Below are positions 48,382 to 57,615 of a DNA stretch of 64,000 nt, in pieces. The notes under the pieces are model-generated. The model was not told the DNA's origin, made no database searches, and saw only the letters and a list, made by a program, of their open reading frames with translations. The stretch is from Pseudoalteromonas sp. FUC4 (GTDB lineage Bacteria; Pseudomonadota; Gammaproteobacteria; Enterobacterales; Alteromonadaceae), in NCBI RefSeq assembly GCF_008370255.1, contig NZ_SEUI01000005.1, forward strand, positions 56,006 to 120,005, read 5' to 3'. Within the stretch, counting starts at the first letter, position 1; each line of letters starts with the position of its first letter. Both the position numbers and the translations under genes were made by a program.

Positions 48382-49443
48382 ATGACCTTTGAAGTCATGA
48401 TTTGGTGCGCAATTGCTTTGTGTATTTCACAATCGGCAATATTTTCGGGCTTAAACTTAGCGTTTTTTTCACTAAGTAGGCTTCAGCTTGAAATGGAAAG
48501 TGCAAAAGGCAACGAAGCAGCTATAAAAGTGATGGCACTTCGAAACGACTCTAACTTTTTACTATCGACTATTTTGTGGGGCAACGTAGGTATTAACGTA
48601 CTACTTACACTACTTTCTGATTCGGTATTAATGGGCGCAAGTTCGTTTTTATTCTCAACTATCGCAATTACTATTATTGGTGAAATAACACCGCAGGCTT
48701 ATTTTTCGCGTAATGCGTTAAAAATGGCGAGCTTACTTTCGCCGTTAATTAAGTTTTATCAGATTCTGTTTTATGTAGTTGCTAAGCCGACTGCTCTAAT
48801 TCTCGATGCATGGTTGGGTAAAGAGGGGATTACGTACTTTGCTGAAAGTGAGCTCAGAGGTATTATTCGCAAACACATAGAAGCAGAAGAAGCTGATGTT
48901 CAACACGTTGAGGGAATAGGCGCGCTTAACTTTTTTAGTTTGGATGAAATAAGCGTAACCAAGGAGGGTGAGGTAATTGATCCAGACTCTATTATTGCTT
49001 TGCCTACTAAGCTTGATTTGCCTATTTTCCCAGACTTTACATTAACGACTGATAATGAGTTTTTACGAAAACTACATAAGTCAGGTTATAACTGGGTGAT
49101 CATTACCAATGAAGACGGTTGGCCTTTATTAGTGGTAGATGCTGATGGCTTTTTAAGATCAGCGTTATTTGAGCCAGATACGTTTGACCCTTATCATTAT
49201 TGTCACAGACCTATAATTGTTGCTGACGAAGCGATGCGTTTGAGTGAAGTGATTTTAAAAATACGGGCTAATCATTCTTTAGATAAATCGTTTGATGGGG
49301 CCATTGATCACGATGTAGTATTAGTGTGGAGCGACGTGAAACGCATTATTACCGGCGCTGATATATTTGGTCGGTTACTCAAAGGTATGAGTGCACCAAA
49401 ACTCGAACTGCATGAAAATACAGAGAATAAAAAGCCGCTATAA
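48382..49443 (+). CDS. CNNM/CorC-type (DUF21) membrane protein with CBS domains
   Basis: A 353-residue protein: DUF21 membrane domain with about three to four helices (residues 1-145; FSGLNLAFFSLSRLQLEMES), an acidic helix after it (ESELRGIIRKHIEAEEADVQ), and a CBS pair (about 205-335). CNNM proteins handle Mg, often as Na-driven exporters. Placed 55 bases after mgtE, it may balance Mg import. The CorC_HlyC C-terminal domain of larger relatives is absent. The terminator stem overlaps its last codons. Confidence 0.85.
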   Translation: MTFEVMIWCAIALCISQSAIFSGLNLAFFSLSRLQLEMESAKGNEAAIKVMALRNDSNFLLSTILWGNVGINVLLTLLSDSVLMGASSFLFSTIAITIIGEITPQAYFSRNALKMASLLSPLIKFYQILFYVVAKPTALILDAWLGKEGITYFAESELRGIIRKHIEAEEADVQHVEGIGALNFFSLDEISVTKEGEVIDPDSIIALPTKLDLPIFPDFTLTTDNEFLRKLHKSGYNWVIITNEDGWPLLVVDADGFLRSALFEPDTFDPYHYCHRPIIVADEAMRLSEVILKIRANHSLDKSFDGAIDHDVVLVWSDVKRIITGADIFGRLLKGMSAPKLELHENTENKKPL

Positions 49444-49454
49444 AGCGGCTTTTT
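49429..49454. terminator. Bidirectional terminator overlapping a stop codon
   Basis: AAAAAGCCGCT / AGCGGCTTTTT with loop ATAA. The left arm encodes the last residues and the loop contains the stop of the CNNM-type gene. It also serves the convergent SH3 gene. Confidence 0.9.
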
Positions 49455-49474
49455 GTATTTAGTTGGATGGAGCT

Positions 49475-50080
49475 TTACGCCCAACCTTCGTAGCGCTTAC
49501 GACGTGACAGCACTATTGTTAATATAATACCTAAAAACAGGCCTAAAAACGCAATAGCACCACCGTAAGTAAGTAGCTGGCGTTTCTCTTTTGAGCTAGC
49601 AGCTTCTTTTTGAGTGCGCTCTTGCTCTAGCGTTGTTTTAAGCTTAGTGATTTGAGCAGATAACTGCAGATTTTGATCTGTTAAAGTTTGGTTTTGTTCT
49701 TGTAGCTGTGGAAGTTCTATTTGAGCTTGACGTAGCTTTTCTTGCATAGTGCTCATTTCGCTACTTAGTGTTTTGTACTGTTGGTGTAAGCCAGCTGTTT
49801 TAGTAATAAACTTAGTTTCTATCCAGCCTTCGCGGTCTTTATCATCTTTAATTTTTATAAAGCCGTTTTCTTCATTTGATAACAAGGTTAACTTTGTTCC
49901 AGCATCTACAGAGCCGAGTAGTCGATAATTTTTACTCGCCCCAGAGCGCATAAAAGTGTATAGATTATCGATAATATAAGCGGTGTTTGCATCCGTTGAA
50001 TTTGCAGGTTGTGCTTCTTGTGCATAACTCATGAATGTGGTGGCTGTTAAAAGTAGCCCTAATAAACAATGTTTTAGCAT
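49475..50080 (-). CDS. SH3-domain membrane protein, YgiM-like (TIGR04211 type)
   Basis: A 201-residue protein with a signal peptide (cut near YAQE, residue 20), a bacterial SH3 domain at about 32-95 (YTFMRSGASKNYRLLGSVDAG), a coiled coil at about 95-165 and a C-terminal membrane helix (about 173-193) followed by RRKRYEGW. This is the layout of the YgiM family, of uncertain role in the envelope. It is divergent from the triphosphatase gene, as ygiM is from ygiF in E. coli. Confidence 0.9.
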   Translation of the reverse strand: MLKHCLLGLLLTATTFMSYAQEAQPANSTDANTAYIIDNLYTFMRSGASKNYRLLGSVDAGTKLTLLSNEENGFIKIKDDKDREGWIETKFITKTAGLHQQYKTLSSEMSTMQEKLRQAQIELPQLQEQNQTLTDQNLQLSAQITKLKTTLEQERTQKEAASSKEKRQLLTYGGAIAFLGLFLGIILTIVLSRRKRYEGWA

Positions 50081-50387
50081 TTATCTACCTTGTTGATCTA
50101 ACTGCGTCCGTTATGAACGTGATTTTTATTTCACATAAGTAGCTAGATAGTATGGATTAAATAGATCAATAGCAAGACTGATATTGTAACCCAGTACGGT
50201 AACGCAGGAGTAGTTATCGAGTCCACTAGGTTACAAACCTCACGCCGCGTTTAAATTGCTCCTAGATAGAACGAATTTTAATCCGCAAAGGTCATCAGGC
50301 CCTAAAATAAGGTTAAAAAATTTGCATTGTTAAGGCGCTTTGTTTATTTTGAGCACTTATTTATTTTAAAGGTAATCCGCAAACCGA
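50081..50387. other. Divergent gap with an inverted repeat
   Basis: The gap holds promoters for the SH3 gene and the triphosphatase gene. TGTAACC (50185-50191) and GGTTACA (50229-50235) form a 7-base inverted pair around 37 bases that include GGTAAC and GTTATC. It could be a structured leader or an operator. No ORF is supported. Confidence 0.4.
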
Positions 50388-51911
50388 ATGGATACTGAGA
50401 TAGAACTGAAATTTTTGGTATCAGATGCCGTTATTCCACTGATCCCCTCGTTAATTACTCAATTTGCAAAAACGGTGAAGAATAAACCGTCTCGCAGCTT
50501 ACAAAATGCATACTACGATACGCCCAGCAGAGAGCTTAGAGCGCTTGATATAGGCTTTAGAACGCGTTGTTCTGACAGCGAATGCGAGCAAACTATAAAG
50601 CTTGCAGGTGAAGTGGTAGGTGGTTTACACCAACGTCCAGAGTACAATTTACCAATTGAATCAAGCCGCCCTAATTTAATGGCGTTTGATGCTGATATTT
50701 GGCCTCATGGCATGCAAATAAGCGCCATCTCAAAAAACCTGTATCCAATATTTAGTACTAACTTTATTCGTCGTACTTGGTTAATTGAAACCGAAAGTGG
50801 CGCTAAAATTGAAGTCGTACTCGATAAAGGTGAAATTGCGGCTTCGGGTAAAATTGAAATTATTAGCGAGCTAGAAATTGAGCTTGTTGAGGGTAGTCGT
50901 AATGAGCTGTTTGCATTTGCAGATATACTAGTTAGTCAAAACTGCATTCGCTTAGGTTTGTATTCTAAGGCCGCACGTGGTTATCGACTTGCTGATGAAA
51001 AGCCTTTAATGCCAAGCAAATCTATTGGTTTTGTACAATTACCAAAGTCGACTACTCAAGAGCGTGCTTTAGTTGAAGCCATGAACTTTGGCATTCGCTT
51101 TGTACAAAAGCACGAGCAATGCTATTTCGATAAGCCAAGTTTAAAAACACTTAAACGCGTAACTGACGGCATCAGTTTAATCCGCCATACTTTTTGGTTA
51201 TACGACGATATAGTATCTAAAGAAAGTACAGAGCATTTACGTACCGAACTTAAATGGTTATTAAGTGAATTAGCGTGGGTAGAAAACGCGATTCAATTAA
51301 AAACGTACACGTCTAAACGCCATGCTTTTTATAAAAAAATTAATGCGGCTCCAGCACTTGCTCAAGTCATTGGAGACTTAAAAGAGTTACAGCCAAGCAT
51401 TGACGATATAAATGCACTGTTTCACAGCGCACGTTATAATCGTTTGTTACTGTCGTTAACTACGTGGTTAATAGATAAACAGTGGCGTAAATATTGGGGG
51501 CAAACAGAGCTTCAAGCAGCTGAGCAAAATGTGTCATCTATTGCCAATAGGCTTTTTAATAAAGACTGGAAAAACCTGCACGAATTACTTCCAAAAGAGC
51601 AAACTCTCGATGTTGCGTCGTATTTAAACCTGCGCACTCAACTTGAAAATAGTTTACTGAGTGGTAACTGTTTAGGATCGTTATTTGATAAAGAAGAACG
51701 CCTAGAGTTTAGACTACCATGGCTTGATATTTCTCATGGTATTTATGAGTTAAGCACGCTTGAGTATTTAAAGCAGTTATGTGCAGGGCAAGAAGATGAG
51801 CAGCTTGCTAAAATCCAATCATGGCTAGAGCAAAAGTCTGAATATTTGGTGAGTGCCATGGAGCAAAGCCGTTTGGCTTCATTGGACATAGAACCTTACT
51901 GGCAAAAATAA
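50388..51911 (+). CDS. CYTH-CHAD protein, inorganic triphosphatase (YgiF-like)
   Basis: A 507-residue protein with an N-terminal CYTH tunnel domain (about 1-200) starting with the diagnostic ExExK motif EIELKF and a C-terminal CHAD helical domain (about 225-495) with conserved His and Arg-rich helices (LKTLKRVTDGISLIRHTFW; TSKRHAFYK). E. coli YgiF hydrolyses tripolyphosphate; CHAD domains bind polyphosphate. In E. coli glnE follows, but here a START protein begins on the base after the stop codon. Confidence 0.9.
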   Translation: MDTEIELKFLVSDAVIPLIPSLITQFAKTVKNKPSRSLQNAYYDTPSRELRALDIGFRTRCSDSECEQTIKLAGEVVGGLHQRPEYNLPIESSRPNLMAFDADIWPHGMQISAISKNLYPIFSTNFIRRTWLIETESGAKIEVVLDKGEIAASGKIEIISELEIELVEGSRNELFAFADILVSQNCIRLGLYSKAARGYRLADEKPLMPSKSIGFVQLPKSTTQERALVEAMNFGIRFVQKHEQCYFDKPSLKTLKRVTDGISLIRHTFWLYDDIVSKESTEHLRTELKWLLSELAWVENAIQLKTYTSKRHAFYKKINAAPALAQVIGDLKELQPSIDDINALFHSARYNRLLLSLTTWLIDKQWRKYWGQTELQAAEQNVSSIANRLFNKDWKNLHELLPKEQTLDVASYLNLRTQLENSLLSGNCLGSLFDKEERLEFRLPWLDISHGIYELSTLEYLKQLCAGQEDEQLAKIQSWLEQKSEYLVSAMEQSRLASLDIEPYWQK

Positions 51912-52577
51912 ATGATGCACTTTTGTAATAAAATTCAGTTGCAAAAGTGTTTATTCGTTATTCTTTTATTAGTTAGTTTTAACACTTACGCTGAGCCAAC
52001 ATGGCATTTGTATAAAAACAAAAATGGCGTAAGTGTGTATTATCAAAGCCACAGTGATAATACCTTTGAAGTAAAAGCACAGATGAGCGTGAAAGATGTA
52101 TCCACCAATGAGTTTTTAGAGTTACTTAGCGATACCGATGCTGCACCCCAATGGCTCGAAAATGTATCTCAGGTAAAGGTTATTAAGCACATAAGCCCAT
52201 CAGAAAATTTAGTGTACAGTTATTTTAATTCTCCTTGGCCTGTTAGAGATAGAGATAGCATTACTCATTCTTGCTATTCACAGTTAACTGTAAATAAGAG
52301 CCAATTGCTTATTAATGCTCGCCCTAATGAGCTGCCCCAAAATGATGGTGTTATAAGAATTACTACTTTAAATGCACGCTGGCTACTCAGTGAGAACAAA
52401 GGCCGCCTTGATATTGAATACCAAGTATATGCTTTGCCTGATGGGGCAATACCTACTTGGCTAAGTAATAAGGTCGGATTGAAAAGTACTTACAACACAT
52501 TTATGAATTTGCACCATATGCTTACACATAAAAAATACACTCCAAAACTACCTTTAATCAAAGCAGGTCAATGCTAA
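51912..52577 (+). CDS. START-domain periplasmic protein
   Basis: A 221-residue protein with a signal peptide (about 1-27, cut near TYA) and one START-type lipid-binding domain (WHLYKNKNGVSVYYQ, LLSDTDAAPQWLENV, YSYFNSPWPVRDRD, LHHMLT). The fold holds a hydrophobic ligand in a cavity; the ligand here is unknown. The ATG immediately follows the stop codon of the CYTH-CHAD gene, so they share an operon. Confidence 0.85.
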   Translation: MMHFCNKIQLQKCLFVILLLVSFNTYAEPTWHLYKNKNGVSVYYQSHSDNTFEVKAQMSVKDVSTNEFLELLSDTDAAPQWLENVSQVKVIKHISPSENLVYSYFNSPWPVRDRDSITHSCYSQLTVNKSQLLINARPNELPQNDGVIRITTLNARWLLSENKGRLDIEYQVYALPDGAIPTWLSNKVGLKSTYNTFMNLHHMLTHKKYTPKLPLIKAGQC

Positions 52578-52664
52578 ATATCGAATATATAATAATTTAA
52601 TGGTGTGTTGAGTAGTCTTTAACTACGCTTAAGTAATAATGACACGCTATTATTTGGAGAATTG

Positions 52665-53474
52665 ATGAAGTATTTAGTGGCTATCTTATGTTTGATACAC
52701 AGCTCATTCTTATTAGCTCAAGAATATACCTTTGGTGTAGTGCCGCAATACGAGCCGCAAAAGCTAAATACTATTTGGCAACCTTTGTTAAAGCAAGTAA
52801 GTAAGCAAACAGGAGTAACAATAAAGCTAATTACAGTTGAGTCTATTCCTGTATTTGAAAAAGCCTTTGCTAACGGTGAGTACGACTTTGCATACATGAA
52901 CCCATGGCATAGTGTTGTAGCGTACGAAAAACAGGGATATTTACCACTAATAAAAGATGCAGGGCGAAAGCTGCAGGGGATTTTGGTAGTAAATAAAGAC
53001 AGTGGTATTGATAATTTAAGCCAACTAGAGGGCGCTGAAATAGCATTCCCTGCGCCTAACGCATTAGGTGCGTCATTATTAATGAGAGCTGATTTAGCAT
53101 TGTTATACGGGCTAACAATAAAGCCTGTATATGTCCAAACTCATCCATCGGTATATTTAAATGTAGCACTGCACTCAACAATGGCGGGGGGTGGTGTAAT
53201 GGGCACATTTAAACAACAACCAGAAAGCTTACAAAACAAACTAAAAATTCTCTATAAAACGCGTGAAATTAGTCGCCACCCAATTGTCGCCCACCCAAAG
53301 GTTGATGCTGCAATACAGTTAAAAGTACAGCAAGCTATTTTAGATATAGGGCAAAGCTCAGAGCATAAACATTTACTTGCAGGTATCCCAATTATTAACC
53401 CTAGTATTGCAAATTTAGCTGAATATCAGCAGCTAACACAATGGGGGCTGCGTTCATTTTATGTTGAAAATTAG
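52665..53474 (+). CDS. PhnD-like periplasmic binding protein
   Basis: A 269-residue protein of the phosphate/phosphite/phosphonate-binding group: signal peptide (about 1-18), then YTFGVVPQYEPQKL, the EYDFAYMNPWHSVVAYE segment and FPAPNALGASLLMRADL. No ABC permease or ATPase gene is adjacent. Instead its last 14 bases overlap a hybrid histidine kinase gene, so it probably delivers a ligand signal to that kinase. GGAG precedes the ATG; a TTG one codon earlier is less likely. The ligand is not known. Confidence 0.85.
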   Translation: MKYLVAILCLIHSSFLLAQEYTFGVVPQYEPQKLNTIWQPLLKQVSKQTGVTIKLITVESIPVFEKAFANGEYDFAYMNPWHSVVAYEKQGYLPLIKDAGRKLQGILVVNKDSGIDNLSQLEGAEIAFPAPNALGASLLMRADLALLYGLTIKPVYVQTHPSVYLNVALHSTMAGGGVMGTFKQQPESLQNKLKILYKTREISRHPIVAHPKVDAAIQLKVQQAILDIGQSSEHKHLLAGIPIINPSIANLAEYQQLTQWGLRSFYVEN

Positions 53475-55692
53475 AGGGTTCCGTAGCTTAAGGGCGCAAA
53501 GCTTTATTGTTGTATTGATATGTGGCTTGCTTATGGCCTGTCTTTTTATGTTCTATGCACTGCCAGAGCAAGCCAGGTGGGTAAACGATGACTTGTCGAA
53601 GGCTGCTCAACGCTCTTTAGCGCAGTTATCGACTTCTATAACGACTCCGTTATTAACTAGGCAGTATGCAGAATTGTATGAAGAAATAGACAGCCAGTTA
53701 CAAACTCGGCCTAATTGGAAAAATATTAAAGTTGTTGATATTGATTCAAAAAACCAGCTCTACCCACTTGATAATTGGGCTGGAGCAAATGAAAACGGCG
53801 ATATGTTGTTATCTCAGCAAGTGATTTTTTTAGATAAGCCGTTGGCTAATATTAGTTTGGTAGTTAACTTTACTAATGAAATAAAGGAATCTTCAAAACT
53901 TCATTACACCTTAATATATATACAATTTATTATTTTAGTTATCGTTTTTATGGGTTTAGCTTGGCTGGTGGATTACAGGGTTACATCGCCTTTGAGGACG
54001 CTAAAACAGGGGTTTTCACGCTTAGCAAAAGGCGACTTTGATTGCCATATAGATAAACAGCAACAAAACGAAGTGGGCAGTGTAATAAGTGCATTTAATA
54101 ATATGGTTGATGAGGTTGCTCATAACCATCAAAAATTGAATGTATTACGTATTCAAGCAGAGTCGGCAAGTAAAGCTAAATCAGACTTTATGGCCAGTAT
54201 GAGCCACGAATTAAGAACCCCATTAAATGCAATTTTGGGCTTAGCCCAGCTGTATGGATATGATGAAAGTGCAAACAAGGTACAAAAAGAAAACGCGAAA
54301 AGCATTTATCAAGCCGGGGAACATCTATTATTACTTATAGACGATGTACTTGATTTAACGGCTATTGAGTCGGGTAATATGCAGTTTAGTTTTTCTTATG
54401 TGCCCATTAAAAGCGTATTAGAGGAGTCTGTAGAGCTCGTAACAGAGCTTATTAAAGGGCAATCAATAACGCTGAAATCACAAGGGCTTGAGTCCTTAGA
54501 AGGGCTAAGGGTTTATATTGACCAGCGCCGCTTTAAACAAGTAATGCTTAACTTGCTTTCAAATGCGATAAAATACAACAAACCAAACGGCAGTATTAAT
54601 ATTAATTGCCGGGTATTAAGTAATAAACAGTGCGAAATAGATGTAATAGATACAGGGTGTGGATTTGCTCCAGATGATATTTCTCGTTTATTTAAACCCT
54701 TTGACCGTTTAGGAGCTGAAACCAGTAAGGTAAATGGTACAGGTATTGGTTTAGTAATAACTAAGCAACTGGTAGAGCGGATGCAGGGCTCTTTAAATGC
54801 ACAAAGTGAGCAGCACAAAGGCTCTTGTTTTACACTAAACTTTAACAGCTTTGATGAAGCTGGCTTGCCAGCACAAGTGCAAGCTCCTCACATAGCACAG
54901 CAAAGTTTAGATACAGTCACTCTTCCTACGCTTGAGGTTTTAGTGGCAGAGGATCAGGTTACAAATCAGCAAGTGTTAAAACAGCAATTAACCATGCTTG
55001 GAGTATGTTCTACTTTTGTAAGTAATGGGGAACAAGCTTGGGAAACTCTGCAAAATAAATACTTTGATATTTTACTAACCGATATTCAAATGCCTTTACT
55101 TGATGGGTTAGGGTTAGCTAAAAAAATACGCGAAAACACCCGTTTTGATAAACTTATCATAATTGCAATTACTGCCAACATTACCAAAAACAATATAGAT
55201 AATTGTTATAGTTGCGGAATGAACGGCTTTTTAACCAAACCCATTGAGCTTGTTAAATTAAAGTCGTTATTAATGGAGCACTCGCAAACAATAGTTAATA
55301 CATGCTCAGAAAAGCCAGATGCTGAAAGTATAACTTCAGATAGTTTTGACCAACTCGATATTACGCTGCTAAAAGCAATGCTTGGTGATGACCCAGCAGT
55401 CCACTGCATGGTATTTAATGCGTTTTTACAAACAGCAGGGGAGCAAATTAAATTGGCTAATGCGTATGCCAAAAGCAAAAACTATGTTGATTTAGCTTTT
55501 CAGGCACATGCATTAAAGTCGTCGTCAAAATCGGTAGGGGCTATTAAACTGGCTGATATAAGTCAGCAGATTGAAACGCATGCAGAAAATGAATCTATTG
55601 ATAACAATGAAATGCAAAGTCTAGAGACCTGCTTTAACGATGTTGTTACTCAGCTTAAAAGTTACTGCTTAAGATATGAAAAACGCACATAA
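53461..55692 (+). CDS. Hybrid sensor histidine kinase (HAMP-HisKA-HATPase-REC-Hpt)
   Basis: A 743-residue kinase: two membrane helices (about 14-33 and 150-170) around a periplasmic domain of about 115 residues, HAMP (about 172-225), HisKA with phospho-acceptor His249 (SMSHELRTPLNAILG), HATPase with DTGCGFAPDD and GTGIGLVITKQLVE, a receiver with Asp541 (LLTDIQMPLLDG), and an Hpt domain with His683 (AHALKSS). This is a full phosphorelay lacking only the output regulator, which is not nearby. Overlap with the binding-protein gene suggests they work together. Confidence 0.93.
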   Translation: MLKIRGFRSLRAQSFIVVLICGLLMACLFMFYALPEQARWVNDDLSKAAQRSLAQLSTSITTPLLTRQYAELYEEIDSQLQTRPNWKNIKVVDIDSKNQLYPLDNWAGANENGDMLLSQQVIFLDKPLANISLVVNFTNEIKESSKLHYTLIYIQFIILVIVFMGLAWLVDYRVTSPLRTLKQGFSRLAKGDFDCHIDKQQQNEVGSVISAFNNMVDEVAHNHQKLNVLRIQAESASKAKSDFMASMSHELRTPLNAILGLAQLYGYDESANKVQKENAKSIYQAGEHLLLLIDDVLDLTAIESGNMQFSFSYVPIKSVLEESVELVTELIKGQSITLKSQGLESLEGLRVYIDQRRFKQVMLNLLSNAIKYNKPNGSININCRVLSNKQCEIDVIDTGCGFAPDDISRLFKPFDRLGAETSKVNGTGIGLVITKQLVERMQGSLNAQSEQHKGSCFTLNFNSFDEAGLPAQVQAPHIAQQSLDTVTLPTLEVLVAEDQVTNQQVLKQQLTMLGVCSTFVSNGEQAWETLQNKYFDILLTDIQMPLLDGLGLAKKIRENTRFDKLIIIAITANITKNNIDNCYSCGMNGFLTKPIELVKLKSLLMEHSQTIVNTCSEKPDAESITSDSFDQLDITLLKAMLGDDPAVHCMVFNAFLQTAGEQIKLANAYAKSKNYVDLAFQAHALKSSSKSVGAIKLADISQQIETHAENESIDNNEMQSLETCFNDVVTQLKSYCLRYEKRT

Positions 55693-55718
55693 AAAATGGC
55701 TCATAAAGAGCCATTTTT
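55692..55718. terminator. Bidirectional terminator
   Basis: AAAAATGGCTC / GAGCCATTTTT with loop ATAAA lies between the hybrid kinase and the convergent S10 peptidase. The stem begins on the last base of the kinase stop codon. Confidence 0.9.
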
Positions 55719-55731
55719 ATTTATCAATGCT

Positions 55732-57249
55732 TTAATATTTAGCCGCTTGTCCTTCTTTAGGTAAAGCGTGCTGTATAAAGTCACGTAAATCGTTGTTAGA
55801 GCTTTCTAAGTCAGCATGGCGAAGGTACATCATGTGTCCACTTCTGTAGCCTTTAAAGCTCAAACGATCTTTCATCTTACCGCTTGGATCTAATTGCCAT
55901 AACGTATATTTAGCGTCAAAGTAATTGGTTGCGCCATCAAAGTATCCTGATTGAATCATCACGTTTAGGTAAGGATTTTGCGCCATTGCTAAACGCAGGT
56001 TTTCGCCCGTATTGTTACCGGTTCTATCCCACGGATGAACATTACCAAATAAATTATATTTTACGTCTGTTTTATAGTTTAGCTCTTCACGCAAATAATG
56101 ATTAATTGCAGGGGTAAAAGAGTGTAACCAAGAGGTAAGTTCAGCCCAGTAGTCAGGAGATTCACCCGCGTCGCGTTTATCCATTCCTAAATAACGAGAA
56201 TCTAAGCGACCCACAGTTTGACCACGTTCACGTAGTAGCTCTTTCCAGAAAAATTGAGTTGGAACATCTAAGTTATTTTGCTCAACAAATTTTTCTGATA
56301 AGCCTGCGTAGTGCGCCATCTTTGTAATTATGCGACGTTTTTCATCAGCGTTAATAAAACCACCTTTAGCAAGCGCTGGAATTAACTCATTTACAGTAAA
56401 CTCTTCAACTTCAGGTAATAACTCATCAAGATCTTTAGCTTGTAAGTCGGCTTTAAGTGCTTTGTGATACCAAGCAGTCGCTGCAAAGTAAGGTAGGCGG
56501 TTAGCGGCCTTAATCGGACCGTCGCGCTTAATACCAATATCGGTAGGTGATACGAGAACAACACCGTTTATGTACATCCACTGACTGTTTTGAAGCTCAT
56601 GAGCAAGACCCGATACACGTGTTGTACCGTAGCTTTCACCAATTAAAAATTTAGGCGAGCGCCAGCGCTCTGTTCTATTTACAAAGGTATTTAGCCACTC
56701 AGCAAGGTATTTAATATCGGCATTAACACCAAAAAATAACTCTTTTTGTTTTGCTTTAGAAGGAAGTTCGCCTTTTTCGTTTTCAAGTACGCGAGAATAG
56801 CCAGTATTTACCGGGTTTACGTAAACAATATCGGCAATATCAAGTATAGAATATGGATTGTCTTTTACGCCATAAGGTTGAATTGGATAGCCTTCGTCAT
56901 CAATTTTTAATACGCGAGGGCCAGTATAAGCAAGATGCATCCATACAGAAGCCGAACCTGGCCCGCCATTAAATGAAATAAGTAATGGGCGAGTTGTTCT
57001 GTCGTCAACTTTGTCGCGTGTGTAGTAGGTGTATTGTAGTGTAGCAACCGCGTCGCCTTTATCATCCCATACAGGTTGTGTGCCTGTAGCTACGGTATAA
57101 CTAAAACGCTGGCCATTAATTTTAGCCTTATGTTGAGTAACTACTTTGCTGTCTACATCAATACGACGTTGGTTATCGGCAAGCGTGCTTGTACTAATTA
57201 TTAATGCGATAACGGTTATCGGTAAACTGATAATACGACTAAGCTTCAT
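55732..57249 (-). CDS. Peptidase S10 (serine carboxypeptidase-like)
   Basis: A 505-residue secreted alpha/beta hydrolase with signal peptide (cut near LADN, residue 24). The oxyanion motif is FNGGPGSAS (94-101) and the nucleophile motif is GESYG (Ser206); the Asp lies near QSGYFDGATNYFDA and the His in RSGHMMYLRH close to the end. Family enzymes remove C-terminal residues from peptides at acid pH; in marine bacteria they are usually periplasmic scavengers. It is monocistronic. Confidence 0.9.
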   Translation of the reverse strand: MKLSRIISLPITVIALIISTSTLADNQRRIDVDSKVVTQHKAKINGQRFSYTVATGTQPVWDDKGDAVATLQYTYYTRDKVDDRTTRPLLISFNGGPGSASVWMHLAYTGPRVLKIDDEGYPIQPYGVKDNPYSILDIADIVYVNPVNTGYSRVLENEKGELPSKAKQKELFFGVNADIKYLAEWLNTFVNRTERWRSPKFLIGESYGTTRVSGLAHELQNSQWMYINGVVLVSPTDIGIKRDGPIKAANRLPYFAATAWYHKALKADLQAKDLDELLPEVEEFTVNELIPALAKGGFINADEKRRIITKMAHYAGLSEKFVEQNNLDVPTQFFWKELLRERGQTVGRLDSRYLGMDKRDAGESPDYWAELTSWLHSFTPAINHYLREELNYKTDVKYNLFGNVHPWDRTGNNTGENLRLAMAQNPYLNVMIQSGYFDGATNYFDAKYTLWQLDPSGKMKDRLSFKGYRSGHMMYLRHADLESSNNDLRDFIQHALPKEGQAAKY

Positions 57250-57615
57250 TAGGTGTCCTTATTATTTTTGATACACCATTAAAGACATTAATGAGTTAAA
57301 TAACAAAAGTATTGAGACTAGTTGCCGATAATACTAGTTAAGTAAAATATAAATGCGCTTAAAGACGCGCATTTATCACTTTTATAGTTATTTTGAATTT
57401 AGTTTCTTTATTTAGTTAATTATAAAATTCAGGTATATTGCGGCCCTACTTGTATTGATTTTATATACAAGCTATCACTAATAAAATCTAATGGATTACG
57501 CTTTCAAGCACATCAGTGCACTCTACATCGGATGTTTATAGACAAACGCTATTACCGCAATAGCGTTGTATTTATTGTTTTGTTACTAAATTAATTAAAG
57601 GTAAAGAGAAGCTTT
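57250..57615. other. Divergent gap with two stem-loops
   Basis: TAAATGCGC / GCGCATTTA (57350-57375, 8-base loop) is a perfect 9-bp stem; CTTGTAT / ATACAAG (57449-57471) is a smaller one. Both lie between divergent genes, so they are not ordinary gene-end terminators. They may end short antisense transcripts or structure a leader RNA. No coding frame is supported here. Confidence 0.45.
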
